From DATNPH01 sp036703315 (GTDB lineage: Bacteria > Cyanobacteriota > Cyanobacteriia > Cyanobacteriales > Coleofasciculaceae), in the NCBI GenBank assembly GCA_036703315.1, contig DATNPH010000215.1, positions 1 to 64,000 on the forward strand: DNA of 64,000 nucleotides, written 5' to 3'. Below the pieces are notes generated by a model. That model worked only from the letters and a program-made list of their open reading frames with translations, was not told where the DNA came from and did not search any database. Shown one piece after another: positions 45,817 to 56,700 of the stretch. The stretch's first letter is position 1; every line of letters starts with the position of its first letter. The position numbers were made by a program, and so were the translations under genes.

Positions 45817-47364
45817 TTGAACGTGAGCGCAAAAAGAGGTTCTAAGATTTTTTGTCCAACTGGTATGACTGGTAGCCGTTTAAGAAGACGCCTCAACCCA
45901 CCCATTGCTTTAACCCTCCTAGCAGCTTTTGCCGTTGCTGCACCGGCTCCTGGCATAGCGCAAGTTCGCTCGATCGCGCCGATGCTCATTGCGCAGTCCG
46001 AGACACCTTACACCCTCGGATCAGGCGATCGCCTAAAAATCAACGTCTTTGACGTTCCAGAATACAGTGGCGAATTTACGGTTTTGGTCGATGGTACCCT
46101 CAACTTGCCAGTGCTTGGTACTGTGCCAGTCCGGGGGTTGACGATTCAGCAAGCGACTGACGTGATTTCATCTCGATATGCTCGCTATGTGAGACGCCCC
46201 ATAATCAATATCGATCTCCTAACCCCGCGCCCGATCAACATCGCCGTGGCAGGTGAAGTCAATCGTCCCGGAACTTACACTGTCACTCCAGGCGGAGCTG
46301 GCGCAGCCGGTGCCGCCGTAGGAACAAGCCAATTTCCCACAGTGACACAGGCTATTTCGCTAGCCGGTGGTATTACTCAATCAGCCGCCATTGGCGATGT
46401 GATTATCCGGCGTCGCACGGCTTCGGTAACCACGCAACAAATCAATGTCAACCTGAGGAGATTACTTCAGGAGGGTGACCTCAATCAAGACATTCCTTTG
46501 AGAGATGGAGACACAGTGTTTATCCCCAGTGTGACAGCGGATAATCGAGCTGAAAGTCGTCAATTGGCAGATGCCAGTTTTGCCTCAAAAGACAATAAGC
46601 CAGTTAATGTTGCGATAGTAGGAGAAGTAGCCCGTCCTGGAACGTATGCCGTAACTGGAGGCGCAGTAGGAACGGGCGGTGCAACAGGCGCAATAACGGG
46701 CGGTGCAACAGGCACAACTGTTGGCGGCGGAGCAGAAGCCGGTCCTCCTACGGTGACAAAAGCCATTCAAGTGGCTGGGGGTATTACATCCGTTGCTGAT
46801 ATTCGAGGGGTTACCATCCGCCGTATTCTTCGCTCGGGTGAAACAAAAGTAATTCAGGCAAATCTGTGGGGACTGCTGCGTGGAGGCGATCGCGATCAAG
46901 ATATTCTTTTGCAAGATGGAGATACCATTATCATTCCTACGGCAACCGCTCTTGACCCAGCTGAAGCCATGCAACTCGGTTCGGCTAGCTTTTCTCCTAA
47001 TACCATTGTCGTGAATGTGGTTGGGGAAGTGGCAAGACCCGGTGCCATCCCAGTCCCGCCCAACACCCCTTTGAATCAAGCCATACAAGCTGCCGGTGGA
47101 TTTAATATCCGCGCTCGTAAGCGTTCAGTTGAGCTGCTTCGTCTCAATCCCAATGGCACTGTTACCAAACGGGATATTGAGATAGATTTGGCTCGAGGAA
47201 TTAATGAGCAACAAAATCCCACTCTGCGTAATAATGATGTTGTCGTCGTCAGGCGTTCCACGCTTGCTAGCATTTCCGATACCCTAGGCACGATTGTTGC
47301 TCCTGCTGCTGGTTTGTTTGACTTCTTGAGAATCCTCGGAATTAGAACTGATAATAATAATTAG
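45817..47364 (+). CDS. polysaccharide export outer-membrane protein (Wza-like, SLBB domains)
   Basis: The 515-residue protein has a signal-like segment (ALTLLAAFAVAAPAPGIAQ) and then the polysaccharide export domain YTLGSGDRLKINVFDVPEYS with VLVDGTLNLPVLGTVPVRGL. Three SLBB-type beta-grasp units follow, each with a VAGEVNRPGTY or VGEVARPG motif and AGGITQ/AGGF. Gly/Thr-rich linkers (about residues 150-165 and 280-315) separate them. Wza-family proteins form the outer-membrane pore for polysaccharide. The start is uncertain: TTG at 45817 with TAAGGGA upstream is used; ATG at 45865 (MTGSRLRRRL) also gives an acceptable signal peptide. A terminator follows at 47430. Confidence 0.92.
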   Translation: MNVSAKRGSKIFCPTGMTGSRLRRRLNPPIALTLLAAFAVAAPAPGIAQVRSIAPMLIAQSETPYTLGSGDRLKINVFDVPEYSGEFTVLVDGTLNLPVLGTVPVRGLTIQQATDVISSRYARYVRRPIINIDLLTPRPINIAVAGEVNRPGTYTVTPGGAGAAGAAVGTSQFPTVTQAISLAGGITQSAAIGDVIIRRRTASVTTQQINVNLRRLLQEGDLNQDIPLRDGDTVFIPSVTADNRAESRQLADASFASKDNKPVNVAIVGEVARPGTYAVTGGAVGTGGATGAITGGATGTTVGGGAEAGPPTVTKAIQVAGGITSVADIRGVTIRRILRSGETKVIQANLWGLLRGGDRDQDILLQDGDTIIIPTATALDPAEAMQLGSASFSPNTIVVNVVGEVARPGAIPVPPNTPLNQAIQAAGGFNIRARKRSVELLRLNPNGTVTKRDIEIDLARGINEQQNPTLRNNDVVVVRRSTLASISDTLGTIVAPAAGLFDFLRILGIRTDNNN

Positions 47365-47429
47365 AGATCGGATAAAAATTCTCTCTTCGTGTTTTAGGTT
47401 CTTGCCCGTTAAAGGAAAGACTGTACAGC

Positions 47430-47467
47430 AACTCTCCTCACGGCTCTAGTTCGATGGAGAGTTTTTT
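47430..47467 (+). terminator. rho-independent terminator after the Wza-like gene
   Basis: AACTCTCC (47430-47437) pairs with GGAGAGTT (47456-47463), closing an 18 nt loop, and the stem runs into a T-tract up to 47467. It lies 66 bp after the stop codon, so the Wza-like and Wzc-like genes are probably separate transcripts or linked only by readthrough. Confidence 0.75.
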
Positions 47468-47638
47468 GTCGTTTAGGATGTAGCCGTGGGTCTAGTGTAA
47501 ATCCGCTAGAATTTTGTATACCTTTTCAACCTTGCAACTTTTTGTGTAATATGCTGTGCATATCTGCTACAGAATAAAACATGCGAGCAGGTTTTTTGCT
47601 AAAGCTCTCAATCAAACTAGATAAGACCAGGGGGCAAA

Positions 47639-49957
47639 ATGGAGATGAGCAATTTTAAAGAGCCGTTAACATCTAACGGGAATGGTAAGCGTTTGCAGCC
47701 ACTGCCGCTCATCTACCAATCTCAGCTGATGGACAGTAGCCACGATGAACTAAATCTGCGACAGCTGTTTACTGTGGTTCGACGCCGTGGCTTAGTGATT
47801 GTCGGTGTAGCGATCGCCGTGACTTCTGCAATCGGTTTTTGGACGTTGAATCAGACGCCCAAGTACGAAAGCAAGTTTCAGTTGCTTGTGGAGCCGGTGA
47901 CAGAGGAAGGGAATCTGAGCAAATTGACGCAAGTGCGCGGCGCTAATAGCGATGTCCCCACTTCCTCTCTGGATTACGACACGCAAATTCAGGTATTACG
48001 CAGTCCTAAGTTAATGGCTCCCGTGATTGAGGAGATTCAAAAGCGTTATAAAGATATCACTTACGACTCTCTAATCACTAATAATCAGTTGGGAATTAGC
48101 CAACTGGAAAAAACTAAAATTCTGGAAGTCCGCTACCGCGATACAGATCCCGAAAAAGTTAGATATATCTTACATGAGGTGGCTAGAGGGTATCTCCGCT
48201 ACTCGCTTCTAGAGCGACAAGTAAACCTGAAAAAGGGAATTGAGTTCGTAAACAGTCAGTTGCCTCAACTGCATGATCGCGTAGATAAACTCCAAGGACA
48301 ACTGCAAGCGTTTCGGCAGCAGAACAACTTGCTAGACCCCGAAAGTCAAGGGCAACAGCTGTCAACTCGTGTTAGCGCAATTGAGCAACAGCAATTGGAT
48401 ACTCAGGTAAAGCTCAGAGAAGCCCGCTCCCTATTTGCAGCCATCTCAGAGCAACTGGGGTTGACACCCGATCAGGCGATCGCTACAGCTAATATTAGTG
48501 AAGCCCCCCGCTACCAACAATTACTTAACCAACTCTCTGAAATTGAAAGCAAGATTGCTAAGGAATCAGCCCGGTTTACAGAAGATAGTCCAACAATCGT
48601 GGCGCTACGCAATCAACAGCGCAACCTGTTACCCTTGCTACAGCAAGAATCTCAAAAAGTTTTAGGGACAGGTTCGACGCAGGCAACTGTCTCTAATGAT
48701 TCACCAAGTCAGCTTCGCTTGGATCTGAGCAAGCAACTGGTGGAGGCGGCTAACCAACAACAAGTTTTGCAAGTACGACAAAACGCGATCGCTCAGGCAC
48801 AACGTAGCCTTAACCAAGACGTGAAACAGCTGCCTGTAATTGCTCGTCAGTACACGGATTTACAGCGGGAACTCAATGTCGCAACAGAAAGCTTAAACCG
48901 CTTTCTGGGGGTTCGAGAAACTCTGGAAATTGAAGCCGCGCAGAAAGCACTTCCCTGGCAGATTATTTTAAAACCTAAAAAGCCTGACGTTCCCGTTTCG
49001 CCGAATACCGAGCGGAACATCACATTAGGCGCGATCGCAGGTTTGTTATTGGGTATGGGAGCAGCCCTCCTGGTGGAGCGATTAGACAATGTTTTCCACT
49101 CTCCTGATGAACTGAAAGAACGCACCAAACTACCACTTCTCGGCATTATTCCCTACCAAAAACAGCTCAAACAGGCGACGCCAATAGCAGACCTAGCTGA
49201 GATGATACCTGTTCAAGACTCCCTAACCGACAAAAGACATCGTCGCCAGCCCCAGTGGTACAAAGCTTCTCCTTTCTTAGAAGCGTTTCGCTCTCTACAT
49301 ACAAACGTTCGCTTTCTCGGAAGTGATACGCCAATCCACTCCATTGTGATTAGCTCAGCCGTACCAGCGGATGGCAAATCCACGGTTGCCGTCCACTTAG
49401 CTCAAGCCGCTGCCGCCATGGGTCAGCGCGTTCTACTGGTCGATGCTGACCTGCGGCGTCCTCGGGTACATAGCCTATTGGGTCTAGAAAATCATGTAGG
49501 ACTCAGTAATGTGATTGCCACAGATATCACAGCGAAACAGGCAATCCAACGATTGCCAATGTGGGATCACCTTTATGTCCTGACCGCTGGTCAGCTGCCG
49601 CCCGACCCGACCCGACTGCTTTCTTCTAAAAAGATTCAGTATTTGATGGAGCAGTTCCAGGCTGTTTTTGACCTGGTTATTTATGACACCCCCCCAGCGT
49701 TAGGACTTGCTGATGCCCGACTCCTAGCAGCTCACACAGAAGGCGTTGTCATGGTAGTAGGATTGGGCAGGACTGATCGGTCAGTTCTAATGCAAGCTTT
49801 GGATAGCATGAAAATTTCTAGCGCCACTGTCTTGGGTGTTATTGCTAACGGGGTTAAGGGTTATACAACCCGCTCTTACTATAACTATCAGCATTACTAC
49901 GCTAATGAGTCAGAAGTGCAGCAGGCGAAAAAGCTTTTACAAAAACGAATGGGGTAA
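47639..49957 (+). CDS. Wzc-like polysaccharide co-polymerase with tyrosine autokinase domain
   Basis: The 772-residue protein has a Wzz-type N-terminal region (first membrane helix at about 60-80, GLVIVGVAIAVTSAIGFWTL), a long periplasmic coiled coil rich in Gln/Leu (about 190-430) and a second helix (ITLGAIAGLLLGMGAALLVE). A cytoplasmic BY-kinase domain follows: Walker A VPADGKSTVAVHLA (about 573-586), Walker A' VLLVDADLRRPRVHSLLG, and Walker B VIYDTPPALGLADARLL. The C-terminal Tyr cluster (RSYYNYQHYYANE) is the autophosphorylation site. Such proteins control chain length and export with Wza. The ATG at 47639 has AGGGGG upstream. The long gap to the Wza-like gene contains a terminator. Confidence 0.95.
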   Translation: MEMSNFKEPLTSNGNGKRLQPLPLIYQSQLMDSSHDELNLRQLFTVVRRRGLVIVGVAIAVTSAIGFWTLNQTPKYESKFQLLVEPVTEEGNLSKLTQVRGANSDVPTSSLDYDTQIQVLRSPKLMAPVIEEIQKRYKDITYDSLITNNQLGISQLEKTKILEVRYRDTDPEKVRYILHEVARGYLRYSLLERQVNLKKGIEFVNSQLPQLHDRVDKLQGQLQAFRQQNNLLDPESQGQQLSTRVSAIEQQQLDTQVKLREARSLFAAISEQLGLTPDQAIATANISEAPRYQQLLNQLSEIESKIAKESARFTEDSPTIVALRNQQRNLLPLLQQESQKVLGTGSTQATVSNDSPSQLRLDLSKQLVEAANQQQVLQVRQNAIAQAQRSLNQDVKQLPVIARQYTDLQRELNVATESLNRFLGVRETLEIEAAQKALPWQIILKPKKPDVPVSPNTERNITLGAIAGLLLGMGAALLVERLDNVFHSPDELKERTKLPLLGIIPYQKQLKQATPIADLAEMIPVQDSLTDKRHRRQPQWYKASPFLEAFRSLHTNVRFLGSDTPIHSIVISSAVPADGKSTVAVHLAQAAAAMGQRVLLVDADLRRPRVHSLLGLENHVGLSNVIATDITAKQAIQRLPMWDHLYVLTAGQLPPDPTRLLSSKKIQYLMEQFQAVFDLVIYDTPPALGLADARLLAAHTEGVVMVVGLGRTDRSVLMQALDSMKISSATVLGVIANGVKGYTTRSYYNYQHYYANESEVQQAKKLLQKRMG

Positions 49958-50797
49958 CATCCTCCCTCCAGCGACCTTTCATTAAGGGCGGCGGAGATAC
50001 CACATCCCAAGAGTGGGTGTGGAGGAAAGCCGCCTGCCGCCTACCCGTAGTTAGTGGTTAGTGGGGGGACATAAACAACATCGAAGTCAAAAACTATAAG
50101 GAGAAACTACTATCTACTAACCACTAACTACTAACTGAATCTCCACCCACAAGGGGTGGAATATTCAATGCAGTTCTCCCCGGTCCTCAAGGGGGGGGGA
50201 TTCTTTCTCTAAACGGAGACATCTGTATCTCATCCAAGTGACAACCGATATAACTGTCGTTCTGGGAACTCTTAGAACCCTGACCAGCGTCATAGAGAAT
50301 AGCTCGGATTGCTAGATTAGTCTTCGGGAACGTCAATTTTGAGAATGCTAAGCTAACGCTGAACCAATGATTTTGTATGAAAGAGCGCTAGCTTCTTGCG
50401 AATCGCTATGCTAGCCTCAAACAGCGAGCAGAGCCGCCAACTCTTCTTTTCATCATTATGGATATTTTGACTCATCTGGTAGAAGCTTTCATAACACCTA
50501 GCTTTGGAAAGTCAAAAAACAGTATCGCGACCAAGAGGAGTACCGTGTATAGTAAACAGCTATCTCCTGATGACTTAGACAAGTGCGGAGGATTTAGCTA
50601 TCTAAGAACAAAAGCTTTCTATGAAATCCGCCCTGATAACCAACGTCTTTAGTTAATTGACGTACTTTGTATTCAAGATTTATTCACCTAGCTTAATATC
50701 CGGTTGACCCTACATGCCTGTAGATAAATTTCTTACCAGTGGACGGGTCACAGCAGCTACCGCAATGCCATCTCAAGGGTGAGGTGCGAAAAAAACC
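49958..50797. other. long intergenic region with nested palindromes
   Basis: The 840 bp between the Wzc-like and TamB-like genes contains the nested repeat at 50011-50160 described separately, a run of nine G residues (50191-50199) and no convincing gene. A 64-codon frame at 50458-50652 has no ribosome site or recognisable features and is not called. The last 100 bp, ending GGTGAGGTGCG, hold the ribosome site of the next gene. Confidence 0.5.
50011..50160. repeat. nested palindrome: ACTAACC heptad hairpin inside an outer inverted repeat
   Basis: Inner arms are TAGTTAGTGGTTAGTGG (50048-50064) and the complement of CTACTAACCACTAACTA (from 50114), matching at 16 of 17 positions. Outer arms are GAGTGGGTGTGGAG (50011-50024) and CTCCACCCAC (50141-50150), complementary apart from a 2-base indel. 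The outer part, with its TCTCCCCGGTCCTC and AAGGGGTGGAATATTC neighbourhood, resembles the hairpin-rich ends of IS200/IS605-type elements, but no transposase is present. Confidence 0.65.
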
Positions 50798-53700
50798 ATG
50801 ACAAATACCCCCGAACCCGGCAACGAACCGGAACCAACCTCAGAGAATCAGCCGCAACAAGCCTCCCCTAGAGTGCTACGACAACGTCAGCGGCGACGGA
50901 TAGGGCTACTTATCGGTGCGGGGTTGCTGGTTGGAGTTGGGGGAGGAATAACCTGGGCATGGTTTTTCATCGAACAACAGCTGGGTCCAACGGTTGAGCA
51001 AACGCTTACTAAGATCCTCAATCGTCCAGTTAAGCTGGGTCAAGTAGAACGCTTTTCCCTCAATGGTTTGCGGTTTGGCTCTACAAAAGTACCAGCAACG
51101 CCTACAGACCCTGACCGAGCTGATATAGAGGCGGTAGATGTTTCATTTAACCTAGTGCCACTCCTGTTGCAGCGCACATTACCGCTAGAGGTCACCCTGG
51201 TTAAACCGAATGCATATATAGAACAGAGTAAGGATGGAGCTTGGGTTAACACCAAACTTCAGACGTTACCCAAAGGTGCGATCGATATAAAGCTACAGGT
51301 ACTGCGGCTTCAGAATGCAGATGTTGTGCTGGTGCCGAGGGGAGGAGGAGGAAATCCTAAGACACCTGTAGCTGTCAAGGTGCCTTCTGGTAAAGCTCGT
51401 TTTCTTAATGACAATAAGCTGATTCAGTTTGACTTAGGGGGTCAGTTAGTTAGTGGCGGGAATTTCACAATCAAGGGAGAGAGCCGCCCTTCAGAGGGAC
51501 GAACAAACCTGGCTGTTTCGGGGACTAGCCTAGGTGCGGCTGAAGTCGGTCGGTTAATCCAGCTGCCGATATTACTGCAAGCTGGTAAGCTCGCTGCGAA
51601 TCTGGAATTGAAACAAGAGCCTGCTGTCCCGTTGAAGTTATCAGGAGCTGCAACACTTGATCAAGTCACAGCACGAGTACCTCAGCTACCGAAGCCCTTT
51701 GTCAAAACTAATGGTCTGCTGCGCTTTAAAGGAACACAAGTTAGGCTGGAAAATATCAAAACAATTTTCGGTCAGGTACCTGCTCAAGCCAACGGGATAG
51801 TAGATACGCAGTCAGGCTTCAACCTTTCGGCGCGCACCCAACCGATCGCACTCAGTCAGGTTTTACAAACCTTTAATATCAAAAAGTTGCCCATTGTAGC
51901 ATCGGGAGAGGTGCAAGCGGCTCTGCGGTTAACGGGAGCTCTCAATAAACCAATTGTTAGCGGTGATTTTGCAACCACGAAGCCAACTCAGCTTGACCGA
52001 GTAAACTTTCGCACAATCAGTTCTGGCTTTAGCATAATTGATTCAACACTGGCGATTAACAATCTCCGAGCCATACCAACCGTTGGTGGCTTGGTGACGG
52101 GAAGGGGGCAGGTACAACTGGGTCAGAAAGGAAACGTGAGATTCGATGCCCAAGCTACGGGCGTACCAGGAGACGCGATCGCCAGGACGTATGGTCTTAA
52201 ACTGCCAGTTCCCATTGGCTCCGTCTCCGGCAGCACACAAATCATTACTTCCTTGGACAACCCGCAAAACTTTCGTGCCAGTGGTAATGGAATCGTCAAT
52301 GTAGCTGGAGGTACAGTCACGGCTAGCAATGTGCAGGTAGCAAGTGGGCGATTTCAGGCACAAGTGAGGGCAGAAGGTGTACAAGTGCAGCGTTTAGCGC
52401 AAGTCCCATCACAGTTACAAGGCCCGCTCTCAGGCTCGTTCAATGTTTCTGGTCCTCTCGCTACTTTGAGTGCTTCTACAATTCGTGGTAGTGGTTCTGG
52501 GCGTCTGAACATCGCCGGGGGAACTGTGCGAGCCACTGACGTGGAACTCGCTAATGGTCGCTTTGATGCACGAGTCGAAGCAGACGGTGTACAAGTAGAG
52601 CGTCTGGCTCAAGTTCCACCAGCCTTACGAGGTCCAGTCTCAGGGCGCTTCAATGTTTCTGGCTCTCTAACTGCCTTGACTCCTTCCACAATTCGTGCTA
52701 CTGGTTCTGGGCGTCTGAACATTGCTGGTGGAACCGTCAGAGCCACTGATGTGCAACTTGCTAATGGTCGCTTCGATGCACGAGTCGAGGCAGACGGTGT
52801 ACAGGTGGAGCGTCTGGCTCAAGTTCCACCAGCCTTACGAGGTCCACTCTCAGGTCGCTTCGATGTTTCTGGTTCTCTAACTACCTTAAGTCCTGCTGCA
52901 ATTAGTGGAAGAGGTTCTGGCAGTTTAGATGTGGCAGGTGGTACCGTCACTGCCACGAATGTAATCTTGGAGAATGGCCGTTTTCGGGTACAAGGTCGAG
53001 CCGAAGGGGTGCAGGTGCAACGTTTGGCTCAGGTGCCACCGCAGCTACAAGGACCACTTCCACTCTTTGGTAACTTTGAGTTGTCTGGGAATCTAGCTTC
53101 CTTGAGTCCTTCCACAATTAGTGGACGGGGTTCTGGAAGTTTAAATGTGGCAGGTGGTACCGTCACTGCCACGAATCTAAGTCTGGAAAATGGTCGTTTT
53201 CGGGTACAAGGTCGAGCCGAAGGGGTGCAGGTGCAACGTTTGGCTCAGGTGCCACCGCAGCTACAAGGACCACTTCCACTTTTTGGTAGCTTTGAGTTGT
53301 CTGGGAATCTAGCTTCCTTGAGTCCTTCCACAATTACTGGTAGTGCTTCTGGGAGTTTAGATGTGGCAGGCGGTACTATTACCGCCAGGAACCTAAGTCT
53401 GGAAAATGGTCGTTTTCGGGTACAAGGTCGAGCCGAAGGGGTGCAGGTGCAGCGTCTGGCTCAGGTACCACCACAGCTACAAGGACCGCTCTCTGGTAAC
53501 TTCGAGCTTTCTGGAAATTTGGCTTCCTTAAGTCCTTCTACTATTACTGGTAGTGCTTCTGGAAGTTTAAATGTGGCAGGAGGTACCGTTACGGCTACTA
53601 ATGTGCGACTGGACAATGGTCGTTTTCAGGCAGTTGTCGAACCGACTGGCGTTCAGTTAGCGAATTTTTCCCAGAATTTACGAGGAAGCTTAGGTGGTAG

Positions 53701-56700
53701 ACTCAATGTTTCTGGTTCCCTGACGGCACTTTCGCCCTCTGCAATTCAGGCTAGTGGTCAGGTAAATTTCAGTGAAGGTCTTGCTTTAATTGACCGACCT
53801 CTGACAGCATCCATTAACTGGAATGGTCAACAGTTGCAGATTCTACAGGCAAGGGCTAATGGCTTCAATGCCGATGGCGTTGTTAATGTCAACCTGGCGA
53901 ATCAAGGTTTACAGGCAATACGTTCATTTAATCTGAATGTTCAAGCCAGAGACTTAAATCTGCAACAGCTCCCTGTCACCCTACCTAACACGGCAAGGAT
54001 AGCAGGACGAGCGGATTTTGATGGTCGGATTGCTGGCACACCAACGGCTCCCAGTGCCAACGGTAACTTACAGCTGCGGGACTTTGTTGCTGGAGGTTTG
54101 GCGTTTGAACCACTGCTTAAGGGTTCAGTGAATGCGGCACCTGGGCAGGGGGTAAACTTGCAGCTAGCTGGGAATACTGACCAGATTCAGGTGGCGCTTG
54201 GCTCTGACTATAAACCTATCTCGTTTGTTATCCAACGGGGTGAGGCAGTTGCTCGGGGTTCTCGGCAAGGGGAACTGCTGCTAGTCAATGCGCAAAAGTT
54301 TCCTATTAGCCTACTTAAAAACTTAACCCCCCTGCCTAGTGCGATCGCGTCTCAACCGCTCTCTGGTGACCTATCCGGCGACCTAGCTGTCAACCTCAAT
54401 ACCTATGGAATTTCTGGAACCGTTGCGATCGCTAATCCCATCTTTGGTACCCTCAGAGGCGACTCATTCACTGGCTCCCTCCAATACGAAAACGGCATTG
54501 TTTCTCTGCGAGACGGTCAGTTCAAACAAGGTGATAATCAATACCTACTCTCTGCTCAACTTACCCCAACTCCCAGAGGTCCCCAATTCCAAGCGCAACT
54601 CCAGGTCGCCCAAGGAGACCTCAAGGACGTTCTCACTGCCCTGCAACTGTTCGACTTTACCGACCTGAATCGTGGCTTTAAGGCTCCCATCTACCAGAAG
54701 GCTGGTAATATCGCCATAACACCAGCCGGATTGCCAGAAGCCCCCCTGGAAATTCAATTGCGGCGTCTTGCGGAAATTCAAGCCCTCTTACAACAACAGA
54801 GAGAGCAGCGTGCCGCCTCACCCTTCCCAGAACTTGCCGACGCGAAAGGTCGCTTTACTGGAACCCTCAATGTAGCTGGTTCTCCCGCTTCTGGCATCAG
54901 CGCCGATTTTAATATTCAGGGTCAAGACTGGCAGTGGGGAGCCTACAGCGCCAACCAAGTAAATGCCCAAGGCAACTTCCAAAATGGTGTCCTTACCCTG
55001 CTGCCTCTACGTTTCCAATCCGGGGAGAGTCTGCTCTCCTACGCTGGTACCATTGGCGGTGATGCCCAATCCGGACAGCTACAGATACGCAACCTCCCTA
55101 TCGATGAGCTGCAAGCTGTTCTGCAAAAAGTTACTAAAGTGCCACCCGCTCTTGTTGGCTTCACCGGTTTGTTAAACGCCACGGCTACACTCTCCGGTAG
55201 CATTAAAAATCCCCAAGCTAGAGGTGAGGTAATCATCACTGATGCAACTCTCAACCAGACACCCCTACAGTCAGCTCAAGGCAGCTTTAGCTATGCTAAT
55301 GCCCGCCTCAACTTTGACAGCAGTCTCCTGTTGGCTGAAACGTCTGACCCTCTAACTATTAACGGTAGTGTCCCTTACAAACTCCCTATTGCTTCCGTAG
55401 ACCCAGCAAGCAACCAAATCAATCTCAATATCAATGTCCAAAACCAAGGACTAGCTCTATTAAACCTGTTCACCAACGGACAGGTCAGCTGGGTTGATGG
55501 TACTGGTAATGTGCAACTAGAAATCTCTGGAATCTACGACCAGAAGCGAAACAGACCTGGAGAACTTGTTGCCAAAGGAATTGCCACTGTAGACAATGCC
55601 ACGCTTGCTGCTCGCGCACTACCTGAAGGCGATCGCTTAACTAATGTCTCCAGTAGAATTCGGTTTGACTTTGATCGCATTTTAGTTGAAAGTGCACGGG
55701 CTCAGTTCAGTGACGGTATCATAACGGCGGCAGGAACTATCCCAATTTCGCAGCCTGCACCTCAGGAAAATCCCCTGACTATTGACATCGGTGCGCTGGC
55801 AATCAATCTCAAAGGACTTTATCGGGGTCGTGTTAGAGGTAATGTTGTGATCGGCGGCGCTGCCCTTGCCCCTCGTATTGCTGGGAAACTCAATCTATTT
55901 GACGGTCAGGTATCATTGGCAGAGCAAACCCCTGCTCCTGCTATAGGTGGCGATGGAAGCACTGGTGGGGAACAGGCGTCTACCAGTCCTATCGAGTTCA
56001 ATGGCTTAGATCTGACTCTGGGTAAAGGCATCCAAATCACGCGAGTACCAATTTTAAATTTCCTTGCCAGTGGGACACTGACCATCAATGGTCGCTTGGG
56101 TAACCTTAGCCCTGAGGGAACGATTCGCTTGGAGCGTGGTGAGGTGAATCTGTTTACTACTCAATTCCGGTTAGTACGGAATTATGAAAATACGGCTCGA
56201 TTTGTTCCTCAGCAAGGACTTGACCCAACTTTAGATGTGCGGCTACAGGCATTGGTGACAGAATCAACACAACGACGGCTCCCCAATGATCCTCTCTCTG
56301 CTGAGATCAGAGAGGGACTGAACACTGATTTAACATTTGGTCGTGTGCGAACTGTTCGTGTTCAGGCAAGGGCAATGGGGCTAGCAAGTCGGCTTGCTGA
56401 TAACCTGGAATTAACTAGCACTCCATCTCGTAGCAAGTCAGAAATTGTGGCTCTCTTAGGCGGCAGTTTTGTAGATACTTTAGGTCGGGGAGATAGTACG
56501 CTCGGTTTAGCGAACCTGGCTGGCTCAGCGCTCTTAAGTAATGTGCAAAATATCATTGGCGACGCCTTAGGATTAAGCGAATTTCGTCTGTTCCCCACAA
56601 TTATTACTAACGAAGACAAGCGGGCTTCCGCGCGATCGTCTTCTTCTCTGGGGTTGAGTGCCGAAGCAGGGGTTGATATCAGTCGTAATTTCTCAGTTTC

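Noticed and set aside
50458..50652. 64-codon plus-strand frame between the Wzc-like and TamB-like genes
   Set aside because: No Shine-Dalgarno sequence, no recognised features; could be real but cannot be supported.
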